Shown here piece by piece: positions 40,929-50,849 of a stretch of DNA of 64,000 bases (position 1 is its first letter; the number at the start of each line of letters is the position of its first letter). The notes under the pieces were generated by a model. The model was not told the origin of the DNA, ran no database searches, and saw nothing but the letters and a program-made list of their open reading frames with translations. Origin of the DNA: Symbiodinium natans (lineage: Eukaryota > Sar > Dinophyceae > Suessiales > Symbiodiniaceae). Location of the stretch: contig CAJNDS010000946.1 of the NCBI GenBank assembly GCA_905221605.1, positions 254,077 to 318,076 on the forward strand, given 5' to 3'. A program made the translations under genes and the position numbers.

Positions 40929-43826
40929 CTAACTCAGTGACCTGAAACGCTTTTCAGTAATGGTGATCTGAAAGCCAGTGCGTTCGAAAATTGCGGCTTC
41001 TGCTACAAGAGGAAAGCTTTTCATGTCGTTTTTTTCTTGGACAGCCTGCACAATCTCAGTCGACAGTAGAACACCATCGAAGTGTAAGGAAATGTGCTTG
41101 CGCGACACCTCAACATCTGCAACTAGATCCAAGATGCTGCTCAGACAAAGGTCTTCTGCAGCGTTCCACCAATAAGCAAAGACCGTTGCTTCTGGCCAAC
41201 TGCTTTGCTTTAGACCGGCAGCACCATCTTTCGCGCTCAGGTAAAGATCTGGACACTGACTCCGAGCAAGCCAACGCAAGCAGCGGCTTTCTTTAGATAG
41301 ATCATGCAAAAATTTCTGACCAGTCTCGCAAATATCATCGGCTGAGGACAGAGCTCGACCGCAAGCTACCTGAAGAAGAAGAGCTTTTCCTCTGGTCTGG
41401 CTGCACTGCAGGATCTCTGCGCAAACCTTCTCTCTAGTCTTAGCCACAGCACGCCAAGCTGCTAAGTCTTTCAGTGTTTTATGATAGGCCACGCCGAGTT
41501 TGTCAACCATCTGAACCACGATGGTGAACATGCTTGCGTGGAAATCGAAATCCCGTGTGTTCTTGCAAACAATATTGCGAAAAACCCTTGAGAAACTTTG
41601 CGCGCCGAACCCATCCACCATGCGCCGACAGCGGTGTTGAAGCTTGTACGAATAGGTACGCTGCATAACCATCTCTAATAGTTCCACATCTTGTTCCACA
41701 CACTTCTGCATGTCATCGAAAAGTTGTTGCTCCATGCGAAGGCGGGCGCCCATTGTCTGTATCATGTTTTCTTGATTCTCCTGGACTGTACGTTGTACTT
41801 TTGTAGGTGCACCTGCACCGCTGGCTTTGCTTTTCTTCAAGTCGTTCAACCTTTTTTTATGGGCTTGCAGCAAAACTTTGTCATTTGCAAGACGTCCTTT
41901 GTGTTCGAGCATGTGTTGGCGCAATGCCTCACAGTCGTAAACTTCTGGGAAAACTGTGCAGCCGTGATGATCCATATTGACCACCTCCTTCATGGACTTC
42001 TCTGTGTGGATTTGCGGCGCAAAGATCTCGGTAAGACCTTGTTTTTGAAGAGTCAAAGTGCTTTGGAGCATGAGCTTGTTGTCAGCCAGCGCTTTGAGAA
42101 TGTTCTCTGCATCTTGACGACTAAACGCTTTCCAAAAATGTTTGCCCTTGACCGTTTTTATCTGGGAAGGCGTGCACCAGTCTTTATTGACATCGATCAT
42201 CCAAGCCTCAATCTCATCTGCCTGTTGTTGTAAGAGCCGTAAGACTTCTGGATCTACTTCCTGGCCTGCGCCGTCTGTTTCAGGTAGATCGCTCGTCACC
42301 GAGCCGGGAAGCCGAGAACTGTCCCGGTTTTCTGACGTGTCAGGAGGTTTGAGTCCACACGCTTCCCGGACACACGCTTCTGTGAGACCCTCATCCTTCT
42401 TACCGACAACATAGTCCTCCAGGCAGCTTCTGCAGTCTGCGGCGCTGTGTCTGCAAGCGTAATTCCACACAGCTCTCAGAGTGACGAGACACGCAGGTTT
42501 CGATCGCAGAAAGTCTTTCAACGTCGGATCTTTAGGAAAAATGCCTTTCTTCTCTGGCTCTTTCACTTGGTTCGTTATGTCCTTCAACTCCAAGAACAAA
42601 GCCTTGTAGCGCACAGCTAACGATCGTCGATATAAGGAGTTGAAAGTCTCTTCGCTGACGCCAAAGAACCTTTGCTGGTGAGGTTCATGCTTGAAGGTGT
42701 GGGTCGACAGTTCAGAAAACAGTGTGACCACTAACTTGCAGGCAAGTGACCTCGGCAACATGTTAAACTCGAACCGCTTCCAACCACGGAGCTCCACAAG
42801 TCGTGTCTCGATTGCGTATGGCAATCTTTCAGGAAGCTTGTCTGCCGACATGTGCTTCTTGTACACGTCCTCACGCATGCCTCTACGGCTGCCTTGCACC
42901 GACTCCTGGCCAGTAACGACAAGTTTTCCTAGAAGTGACGCAGCCTGCTTGCGCATCTCCTCGTCAGAATAATAAATATTCATGTCCAAGCACGCGTGAA
43001 AACTCCCGAGAATTGCTTCCAAGTGCGCGGTCTGCAGGCTCTGCCCCACCCCACCAGAGCCAATTCCCCAGAAGGCTCGATCAACGTTTTCTCCTCGAAT
43101 AGCTAGAGTTAGTGCTGACATAAAACAGTCAAAGGCTTCTCCATTGTTCCAATAAGTTGTGTACCAGAAATGTTGGACTCGCTGCTTGACATCGTCAGGC
43201 ACCGGATCCAGCAGCCGGTGTGGCAGGAAAGTGTATATGTTGTTCGAGCCGGCCTTCTGCAATTGCTGCAAGCCTTTCTCTTTCTCAAAGACCAGGCAGG
43301 CATCTAAAGTGCAAAATCCAGCCTGTCGAGGATCATCAATAGAACACCACTCCACATAGTACTTAATCAAATAGTCTTGCAGCAGTGAGGTTTGCCTTAG
43401 CAGAGACTGATGTGGAATGTACAGTGTTTCACTTACAAAGTTGCCAGCGAAATGACGTGCAGCTAAGATACAGTTTGACGTACAGCTTTCCAACAGTGCT
43501 CGCCATGACCTGTGTCCATGGCTTGTTCTCATCCTCTGAATCATCCCGGTTTTCATTTTCCACGCCCGCCCTTGTTTTGCGGCGCTTCGCAGCGTGAGGA
43601 TTACAGCAAATAGCAGCTCTTTCGCATTCTTGAAGAAGGAAATCTGCGTTGTCGTTCCGACCCTGCAACAAGACTGATACTGCTCGGATGATAGAGTCCG
43701 GGGTGCGCAGTGTTCCAGTCGGTAGGAGTCTGTACAAACCTTCAAGGAAGAGCAAAAACTTTTTGCATCTGGCAAGGACACCCTGAGGAATAACGCCGTT
43801 GTACACGGCCCAGTGGCCATGTTCAC
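40929..43826 (-). CDS. SF3-helicase-like protein of the large mobile element
   Basis: 965 residues; the real start is probably upstream in the overlapping frame. Around residues 250-265 lies AFWGIGSGGVGQSLQ, a Walker A-like loop, followed by ACLDMNIYYSDEE, KLVVTGQE and DVYKKHMSADKLPERLPYAIE then WKRFEFN. This layout matches superfamily 3 (D5/parvovirus-type) helicases, where 'K..iSxDxhxxRxxY' precedes the sensor Asn. The usual Walker A lysine is Gln here (GVGQS). Residues 480-900 are helical and acidic/Lys-rich with no recognised domain. At the stop (40929), one base of frame change would continue into VTELEGTSLRVDAADE, so the frame may once have run on. Confidence 0.6.
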   Translation of the reverse strand: MNMATGPCTTALFLRVSLPDAKSFCSSLKVCTDSYRLEHCAPRTLSSEQYQSCCRVGTTTQISFFKNAKELLFAVILTLRSAAKQGRAWKMKTGMIQRMRTSHGHRSWRALLESCTSNCILAARHFAGNFVSETLYIPHQSLLRQTSLLQDYLIKYYVEWCSIDDPRQAGFCTLDACLVFEKEKGLQQLQKAGSNNIYTFLPHRLLDPVPDDVKQRVQHFWYTTYWNNGEAFDCFMSALTLAIRGENVDRAFWGIGSGGVGQSLQTAHLEAILGSFHACLDMNIYYSDEEMRKQAASLLGKLVVTGQESVQGSRRGMREDVYKKHMSADKLPERLPYAIETRLVELRGWKRFEFNMLPRSLACKLVVTLFSELSTHTFKHEPHQQRFFGVSEETFNSLYRRSLAVRYKALFLELKDITNQVKEPEKKGIFPKDPTLKDFLRSKPACLVTLRAVWNYACRHSAADCRSCLEDYVVGKKDEGLTEACVREACGLKPPDTSENRDSSRLPGSVTSDLPETDGAGQEVDPEVLRLLQQQADEIEAWMIDVNKDWCTPSQIKTVKGKHFWKAFSRQDAENILKALADNKLMLQSTLTLQKQGLTEIFAPQIHTEKSMKEVVNMDHHGCTVFPEVYDCEALRQHMLEHKGRLANDKVLLQAHKKRLNDLKKSKASGAGAPTKVQRTVQENQENMIQTMGARLRMEQQLFDDMQKCVEQDVELLEMVMQRTYSYKLQHRCRRMVDGFGAQSFSRVFRNIVCKNTRDFDFHASMFTIVVQMVDKLGVAYHKTLKDLAAWRAVAKTREKVCAEILQCSQTRGKALLLQVACGRALSSADDICETGQKFLHDLSKESRCLRWLARSQCPDLYLSAKDGAAGLKQSSWPEATVFAYWWNAAEDLCLSSILDLVADVEVSRKHISLHFDGVLLSTEIVQAVQEKNDMKSFPLVAEAAIFERTGFQITITEKRFRSLS

Positions 43827-46800
43827 TCAGAAAGAAACACTGGCCGTTATGAGCTCGCACATGTCGAGAACTTCCCTCAATAAGCTCAAGAAAAAGAACT
43901 TCCTCTCGACGTGAGATGTCCAGTAAACGCAAGCGATGCACAGAGATAGCTCCTTGCACAACATGCTGGAGGGGCTCCGGCCACGAGGAAGAGTCAGAAT
44001 GCGCGGCAACAAGTTCTTGAACTTCTTGGATGTCATGGAGAATACTGCCTTGTTGCGACTGCGGAAGGTCTGGAACAACACCGTTCAGCAAAAATGCGTC
44101 GTCAATCTCAAGAATTTTGGCGACATGGTCGCGCCGCCCACTTGAATCCACCCTGCAACACTCAGGTGACGGTACAAGTGCATCCTCAAACTCCTGCTCG
44201 ATGCGTTGCGTGAAGGAGTCCGCCTCACTGGCTTGACTGGGCGCCGCTGCCCCTCCACGGAAATCTCTCTCTTTTTCACCAGCTTGGTTTGCCAAACGGT
44301 TTCGCTGATATGTCATGATAGCATTTGCCTCCGCTTGCATGTCCGGGACCTTGTCAACAAATGCGCTACTGTCGGGATGGAAAGACACGATATGCATTCC
44401 AACGACACGCAGGTTGTAATATCTCTCCAAGATGAATTTGTACAGATTAAAGTGCAGTCGGTAATGCCAGAGCGATGCATCCGGGACATGGTGCATGGGC
44501 GACTTCATGAACTTGCCGAACGAGTTGTGCTTCTCACACAACTTGTTAGCACGCTTCCAGTCAAACAAGACCAGAGCGCCATCGGGCGCACGTGCCACAA
44601 AATCTATTGAGCCTGCAAGAGATTCTTCAGAAGCGTATATCTTCCATTCGGTGCGAAACGCAGAAGTGTTCCCGAATCCGCCCTCAGCGACAAACCGCAA
44701 AAACTTTGCTACCTCCAAGCTGCAAGAAGTGACACAGCCGCCATTAAGCAGACATTCTATCTGCGCATGCATCCAAGTTCCTCGCGCCGCACCAACGCGG
44801 CGTGCTTGCGCCCAAAGGTGGCATATTTCTGAGGAAGTCATAGAAACGATATCCGTCAGTTCGTTGTAGACGGCATCGGAATAAATCATGGACCGAACGA
44901 GATTGGCAACTGCAGCGCGATCATGCGGCAGCTGTTGCAACAAACTGACCAGTTGTTCCGTGCCGGGAATTTGTTGCAGAATCTGCAGAAGCTCCAGCGA
45001 TGCATACGGCTTCACGTATGCAGCACGAGGCCAATTACTCCCTTGACGCATGCTCCTGATGACGTCTTGCTCTTTAAAGCCGCCAGTAAGCAAATGAATC
45101 AAGCCAGTTACTGAAATGTTAACACTTTCATTCTTCCAATAGTAGCGATGCCCTTCCTCTTGGAAGACCAAATGTTGATCACGCTCATGACTGTGCAAGA
45201 TACTGAGATGATCAAAGATAGGAGGTACTTTGAGATGCTCCACACCAAAAATCACAGGCGTGCATGTCAGCACTGGCCTGGGCAAACTCGACAGCCGGAT
45301 TTGCGGCGGCAAAAGGTTTTCCAGCCCATGATCACACAGAGACGTTAATCCTGGCGGAGGCGACGTGGCTGGACAAGTGGAGAACTCCGTGCTGGCCAAG
45401 ACTTTCTTCGCGCGAAGCACATGCTCATTGTAGTCCCATTCGTCAGACTCTGGTTCGGATACATGCACTTCGGACCTTCGACACAGCTTGTTGAAGCTTC
45501 TCGCGCGCCTTGCTGGGCTTCGTGACCTCAAGCGGATTTCAGTTTGTGGTAGTTTATTGGCTAGAGACACAGCCGCACCTGGACTGGAAGGTATGCAAAG
45601 CTGTTGCTTTCGCAGGGCTTGCAATCTTTTTGTATCGAGAAATGTTGCAGACGGAGAACCACTCGTTCCACCTACGTGGTCTTCAAAGTGAAGCTCATCC
45701 ATACAGCCCAAACATACTTGCGCTGCAGTTGTAGAGAAACCATGCTCTTCGCAAAACCAGTGTTGACAAGCAAGACAGCATGCGTGCGCTGGCCGACCGC
45801 GATGAAGTGAAGCGCAAATTGTACAATCAGGGTTTGCCGTATTTTCCGGTCGCGAAAATGCTGTTGTTATCACTACTAGAGGAGAAGACTCGCGAGATGC
45901 CCATGACACGACATAAGGATAAGCCCAACTTGAAATAACGCGTTCGTCAACTGGCGTGTCAACGTGGCATAGTGGGACATCGTCGAGAAAGACTGCGAAA
46001 TAGGTTGCATTCCACTCCATGCAAACGTTAAGCCAGCGAACACCTCTGTGCGGAGGTATATCGCATGGAGTCAACGTTTCCTCCCCTGGAGTTGCTAGTA
46101 AAGGGTCTGAGCCGAATGGATTTTGTATAGAAGCCCACATTCGGGAAGAGGGCGGGCTGTTTCGAACTAGGTTCTTGATGCCAAGGACCAAAGTGCGAAT
46201 ATCTGAAGACACTGCAATGTCCAAGCTGGCACGCTGATAAACAGGATGCAGAGCGCGCCAAGAACAAAAGTCGCTTTCGCGCCGAAGGAAAGTGTGTCCT
46301 GACCATTCAAGGAGGACTCTGGACGTTGAAGTCGGCGGGACAGCATGTATGTGTCGATACTGCAGCTTGATGACCTTTGCTTGAGCAAGGACAGCCATCA
46401 AAAAACTAAAAGCACTTCCGGGCCGAAATGCTTGCGCACCTGCGTCTCGCAAGTCGACTACGGAGCCTCGCAGCAGTGAATCCTCTCGCAGAAGTTCAGA
46501 CGCAGATTTGCTGCAAGCTCGCAAGCACAGCAGCTCGCGTGTCGTGGCAATGTTGATAATGACTTCCCTTTGGAGACTCTGCGACAAACACGACAGAGGA
46601 TCTGTCGGCTTCAACGCATCGGAGCCCCCTGCAAGGTCATTGACATGCTCACGTCGGCGTTCTGCGAAGGCCATCTGCAAGTTGTCCTTGCACACTTGTT
46701 CTCCGATAGAGTATAGGAAGACATAGGCATCGCGCTGCAAGCCAACACATGAAATGTCGACAGAAAGCACCGTTCGACCATCAACCTTGAGTCTGAGCGA

Positions 46801-47877
46801 ATGCTGCTGCCAAGCTAGATCCAAGACACGCACACATCGATCTGCAACCAGGAAAGGACATGATACGTCTATTGGCGCTTGCTTAGAAGCCGTCCACCTA
46901 ATGCAGGTTTTGCATTCTGTTTGAAAAGGAGCAGTGATTGTACAAGAGCAAAGGTGTTGAACTTCCGCGTCTGACATTCTGGAAACGAATGCGTTCGTGA
47001 CACCGATCACAAGTGCGTCAACCTGGCAACCCCACGACATGACAATGCAAGCGTGACCTTGCAGTGGATTCACGGAGCGCAGACTCGCGTACGCCGTTGG
47101 ATTCAAGTGGTACGTCGGCGACGCAGCAAAGAATATTTGCGAAGGCAAACTTCGTAGATAAAGCGTGCTGTCACATTTCCAAGAGTCGCTGTTCATGATA
47201 ACATCTTGCAACTCCGTGCACGTTGAAACAGCACGAGCCAAATCCCACAAGTCTAGATAGTGAAGTAGCTGTCGTCGAAGCGGAAGGCTTAGAGACAAGA
47301 GCGCAAGCTCCACATCCTCCAACGGTGGATGCACCAAGTGGCCAGACACGCCTGGCTCTGCCACGGCGACGGGCAAAGCACAAACCAGAAGTTTGTTCTC
47401 GCCTAGCGCCAGGCAAATCTCCCACTGCAAGTCGACGGGGAACGTTCGCACAAACTGCCAAAAGCTTTGCGACGACAAAAAGCGTCCTGGCCCGTGAACA
47501 AAAAAAGAAGCTGCGTTCTTGACCGTCAAAAAGCTTCTGGCCATGCTCTGTAAGCTTCTATTGACCGGTAGATAGTGTCGACGCAACGCGTCTTCTTGGA
47601 CAATGAATCCATCAAACATTCTCCAGTACATCTGCAGGGACGATCCTCCTTGGACATCTTGAGCCACGGCGTTCTCGAGGAGCATGACAAATTCATGCGC
47701 CAACGCATTCGCATCCTTTGGGGAAAGACCCCAGCACGCGACACGATATGCGGGCAAATAAACCAAACAATCTGCTTGCGCATGCTCTGCACCAAAACCA
47801 AATTTTGAAAGTAAAGGTGACTGCGGGTGCATGGAGTAGCCGTCCTCCGGCGGTGCGTTCGCAAACGCTTCTGGCAA
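43429..47877 (-). CDS. Giant protein with F-box-like, zinc-binding and PD-(D/E)XK nuclease regions
   Basis: 1482 residues. Two F-box-like helices (LPLRRQLLHYLDLWDLARAV near 200; SLQREVIINIATTRELLCLR near 440) are each followed by a beta-rich segment, so a duplicated module is possible. A Cys/His cluster CTICASLHRGRPAHACCLAC near residue 690 and an RS/basic stretch follow. From about 1025, GTWMHAQIECLLNGG, then FRTEWKIYASEE, SIDFVARAPDGALVLFDWKR and LHFNLYKFILERYYNLRVVG form a RecB/Cas4-type PD-(D/E)XK nuclease core (Asp in SID, DWK triad). The C-terminal 400 nt overlap the helicase frame; homology-like reading continues there, so the two may be one fused product. On this reading it is a replication/transposition protein of the element. 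Confidence 0.6.
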   Translation of the reverse strand: MPEAFANAPPEDGYSMHPQSPLLSKFGFGAEHAQADCLVYLPAYRVACWGLSPKDANALAHEFVMLLENAVAQDVQGGSSLQMYWRMFDGFIVQEDALRRHYLPVNRSLQSMARSFLTVKNAASFFVHGPGRFLSSQSFWQFVRTFPVDLQWEICLALGENKLLVCALPVAVAEPGVSGHLVHPPLEDVELALLSLSLPLRRQLLHYLDLWDLARAVSTCTELQDVIMNSDSWKCDSTLYLRSLPSQIFFAASPTYHLNPTAYASLRSVNPLQGHACIVMSWGCQVDALVIGVTNAFVSRMSDAEVQHLCSCTITAPFQTECKTCIRWTASKQAPIDVSCPFLVADRCVRVLDLAWQQHSLRLKVDGRTVLSVDISCVGLQRDAYVFLYSIGEQVCKDNLQMAFAERRREHVNDLAGGSDALKPTDPLSCLSQSLQREVIINIATTRELLCLRACSKSASELLREDSLLRGSVVDLRDAGAQAFRPGSAFSFLMAVLAQAKVIKLQYRHIHAVPPTSTSRVLLEWSGHTFLRRESDFCSWRALHPVYQRASLDIAVSSDIRTLVLGIKNLVRNSPPSSRMWASIQNPFGSDPLLATPGEETLTPCDIPPHRGVRWLNVCMEWNATYFAVFLDDVPLCHVDTPVDERVISSWAYPYVVSWASRESSPLVVITTAFSRPENTANPDCTICASLHRGRPAHACCLACQHWFCEEHGFSTTAAQVCLGCMDELHFEDHVGGTSGSPSATFLDTKRLQALRKQQLCIPSSPGAAVSLANKLPQTEIRLRSRSPARRARSFNKLCRRSEVHVSEPESDEWDYNEHVLRAKKVLASTEFSTCPATSPPPGLTSLCDHGLENLLPPQIRLSSLPRPVLTCTPVIFGVEHLKVPPIFDHLSILHSHERDQHLVFQEEGHRYYWKNESVNISVTGLIHLLTGGFKEQDVIRSMRQGSNWPRAAYVKPYASLELLQILQQIPGTEQLVSLLQQLPHDRAAVANLVRSMIYSDAVYNELTDIVSMTSSEICHLWAQARRVGAARGTWMHAQIECLLNGGCVTSCSLEVAKFLRFVAEGGFGNTSAFRTEWKIYASEESLAGSIDFVARAPDGALVLFDWKRANKLCEKHNSFGKFMKSPMHHVPDASLWHYRLHFNLYKFILERYYNLRVVGMHIVSFHPDSSAFVDKVPDMQAEANAIMTYQRNRLANQAGEKERDFRGGAAAPSQASEADSFTQRIEQEFEDALVPSPECCRVDSSGRRDHVAKILEIDDAFLLNGVVPDLPQSQQGSILHDIQEVQELVAAHSDSSSWPEPLQHVVQGAISVHRLRLLDISRREEVLFLELIEGSSRHVRAHNGQCFFLSEHGHWAVYNGVIPQGVLARCKKFLLFLEGLYRLLPTGTLRTPDSIIRAVSVLLQGRNDNADFLLQECERAAICCNPHAAKRRKTRAGVENENRDDSEDENKPWTQVMASTVGKLYVKLYLSCTSFRWQLCK

Positions 47878-48009
47878 AAAAGCTGCATTCTTGCGGCGAA
47901 TGAGGACGTAGTTCCAATCCTTGGTGAACTGTTCCAGATGCGACGCTTGAGGAAGAAATAGCGTTTGGAACGCTCCGTCCGGAGGAAGGATGACAACCTC
48001 ACGGGCACC

Positions 48010-48900
48010 GATGATAGACTAGTGATTCAAGTCTTGCGTGACTTGCGCGACAATCGTCACATCCACTTCAAGCATTCACAAGAACAAGTCTTGATCTTAA
48101 ACTTTGACCTTTTTTGACTTCGAGCCTTATCTCCGCGCTCCTCCAGACGAGACTTAGCCTGCTAAGCAATGCGCAGAAACAAACGTATTTGCTGACTATG
48201 AAAAAGAGTTCAAGTCAAGCGCACTAGTGTCTAGCAGCGGGCCTGCTTTTCTGAGCGAAGACGTTCTTTTTCGCTTACTTCCTTCAGCTGTTTCTACTGC
48301 AGCAACGAACGCACGAACTTTAACGTGCGTGATAGCAAAGTTACTGTGAAGACTGCCAAAAGCACCTTGGCCTTTTGTTGAGCAACTTCTGCTCGGAATA
48401 GAGCCCACTCCTTGCACCAGTTGCGTCTATTGTCAGAGGATCAGTGCATTTCTCCGTGTCGGCCATTCACTCACCCATGACAGTAGCCGACGGACGACAA
48501 GACAAATTCGGGGACAAGTCTCTCTCTGTTGGTCTGATAGCAAGGGAGGCAATGTCCGCGGCTCAGGCACTTCCCCACAATGGTTTTCCAAGTCTGCCAT
48601 AAATGCTCCGAGAATACGTTTCTTCCACGGCTCATCAACGGTCATTCCTAAGCGACGTGCCCACACGTCTTTGCTGTCTGCTGGCTGGGACATGGGCGTC
48701 TCCGTCAGTGATCGCGTCCTGACACCGCACAAGTGGCGAGAAGTTTGTCTAGCATGTTGGTTCGCCTTTTCTTAAAGCTACTTGACGATCCTCCGACGCC
48801 ACCGATTGCACGACGGGTTGCTGGAAGCCTTTACGGCAGCGTGCGCTTGCGTTTACTTCCAAGCACACGTGATCCTGTCTGACATCACGCCCGCCTGGGC
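48010..48900. other. Upstream region of the element, no gene recognised
   Basis: Short open frames only (for example 48433-48732 minus, containing VDEPWKKRILGAFMADLE). The segment 48711-48900 recurs at 49050-49266. Confidence 0.4.
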
Positions 48901-49266
48901 NNNNNNNNNNNNNNNNNNNNNNNNNNNNNNNNNNNNNNNNNNNNNNNNNNNNNNNNNNNNNNNNNNNNNNNNNNNNNNNNNNNNNNNNNNNNNNNNNNNN
49001 GTGAGGAAGATGAACGCGGGCGGCTTGGGCATAGGCGTCTCCATCATTGATCGCATCCTGACACCGCACAAGTGGTGAGAAGCTTGAATTGTCTAGCATG
49101 TTGGTTTTGAATTGTCTAGCATGTTGGTTCGCCTTTTCTTAAAGCTTGTTGACGATCCTCCGACGCCATGGATTGCACGACGGGTTGCTGGAGGCCTTTA
49201 CGGCAGCGTGCGCTTGCGTTTACTTCCAAGCACACGTGATCCTCTCTGACATCACGCCCGCCTGGG
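48711..49266. repeat. Near-identical direct duplication flanking the assembly gap
   Basis: 48711-48900 and 49050-49266 share long runs (for example TGACACCGCACAAGTGG, GACGATCCTCCGACGCCA, TTCCAAGCACACGTGATCCT). The second copy has an extra internal repeat of TTGAATTGTCTAGCATGTTG. Both copies end at GCCTGGGC, exactly where the gap starts. Confidence 0.9.
48901..49000. other. Assembly gap, 100 N
   Basis: Exactly 100 unknown bases, the conventional scaffold-gap size; real length unknown. Translations crossing it are meaningless. Confidence 1.
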
Positions 49267-49389
49267 CGACGCTAAGATTGAGGGAACCGTCCTGCAGCGC
49301 ATCCTTCATTTCGCTCCTTATGTGACATTGACATCGGCTAGCAAGTGTAATGAGAACGTGAACGTGTGAGGAAGATGAACGCGGGCGCA

Positions 49390-50849
49390 TCAGGAAGATA
49401 CTGCATACCGGAAGCTGCGCGCCGGCTGCCTTGACATCGCTCGCGTGTGAGTTGGAATGTTCGGTAGATGCCTGCAGACAAGCGCGAAGACAACTTCATC
49501 CACAACCATGTACAACTGAAATAACGAAACTCGGACCTGAACTTGGAAGACGCCGTCCAGTTCGGCGAAGTGAAGCTCATAGTACATTTGCTCTTCGGAC
49601 CACGCAAGCGGCACGCCACGCCCGCTACACAAACGCATCGGATTCCACTGATGCGTTCTGTGGCTTAGATTCACCCAGAGACCCTCTGAGTCTCTGCGAA
49701 CAGCAACAAAGTGGTGGTCGAAGCAGATTACGAAATTGCCGTTGCAGGCCAAGGCGTGAACGGGCACAGCAGTCAAGCAGCGCCTTGCCACATATGCTCT
49801 ATGCGCGAGGTCTGACATCGCAGAATAAGTCTCGTGCAGCTGAGTGGCTTATGCGGTGCCAGGAACCGGTTCCCGTCGGCTTGGGCCCAAAATGGACCGT
49901 TGCTGGTGTAAGGAATCTTGAAACCAAAGCACCTGAGGCTGTCGATGAGACACGTGTCCACGAACCTGGTGCTCTGTCCTGCGAAGAAGAACGTGATCTT
50001 TCTGCAGCACACATGAAGACGGACTAGTTCGCCAACCTTCTTCACGTGCTTCATTGTGCAGCGGCGCCATTCCTTCTGCGCTGCACGCATATGTAGCACT
50101 GTTTTTTAGACGTATGGACCCTTGAAGCAATTCGTCGCCTGCTCGCAAATCCTTGACACGAAGATGCGCAGTCGGGCTTCCCGCGATTGCACCTGCACCC
50201 ATAGCAAAACACACGCTCTTGCAGCACGAGTTCTTTGCGCTCAAAGAACCTCGACAGCGGCGATAGCCCTTGTACCACTTTGTTCGACTGATTCGGGACC
50301 AGGACCGCATGTCCTGCGCGGCGCATAACTGCGAACGAATTTCTGGCTGCGGACGCGGAGTCAGAAGGCCTTGGAGGCAGGAATGTCACTTGTTGTCAAC
50401 TGGCAGCGCTTCCAGATGCAGTGAATCAAACTGTTGCCTGCGGCGCGAGTGGCAATGTCAAGCCTTTCGAAGTTACATGATGACGTTTCAATTACCTTGC
50501 TCAAGACAAGAAACACCATCTGCTCGGTCGAGCCCAAGTGGGGACCAGCGGGGTCGTGGTTTGTTGGAAGCCAAAGCCAATGTAATCCCCTGAGATCAAT
50601 GCTTAGGCGCCAGACAAACAGGCTTGCTTGTTTAGGCGTCAAGCCAAAGTAACATCGGAGATCACGAGGCACGTCCAAATCGAGCAAAGCAATGGTCCGT
50701 TTTTCGAAGTCGTGGTGAGCCTGAGACAAGTAGCAATGATCGCACCATATTCTCCAGAGATATATTTCCGGCCTGTATCTTTGCCATGTACAAGCCTTCA
50801 AGATACTTCTTGACCCTTGCGGCAGCATGAGAGACCCATGGCGTGCCAT
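49390..50849 (-). pseudogene. Frame-broken coding region upstream of the large element, function unknown
   Basis: Minus-strand frames 50361-50849, 50051-50389 / 49849-50310 and 49390-49818 overlap in different frames and look like one decayed gene. The first reads PEIYLWRIWCDHCYLSQAHH and FEKRTIALLDLDVPRDL; the middle has LRVKDLRAGDELL, reminiscent of a Hint-type GD motif; the last has FVICFDHHFVAVRRDSEGLW, vaguely like the His region of Josephin-type cysteine peptidases. None is complete enough for an assignment. Possibly cargo or a host fragment. Confidence 0.35.

Noticed and set aside
49849-50310. LRVKDLRAGDELL as a Hint/intein or hedgehog-type domain.
   Set aside because: Only one motif is visible, the frame breaks soon after, and no catalytic Cys/His/Asn set could be placed; kept only as a remark.
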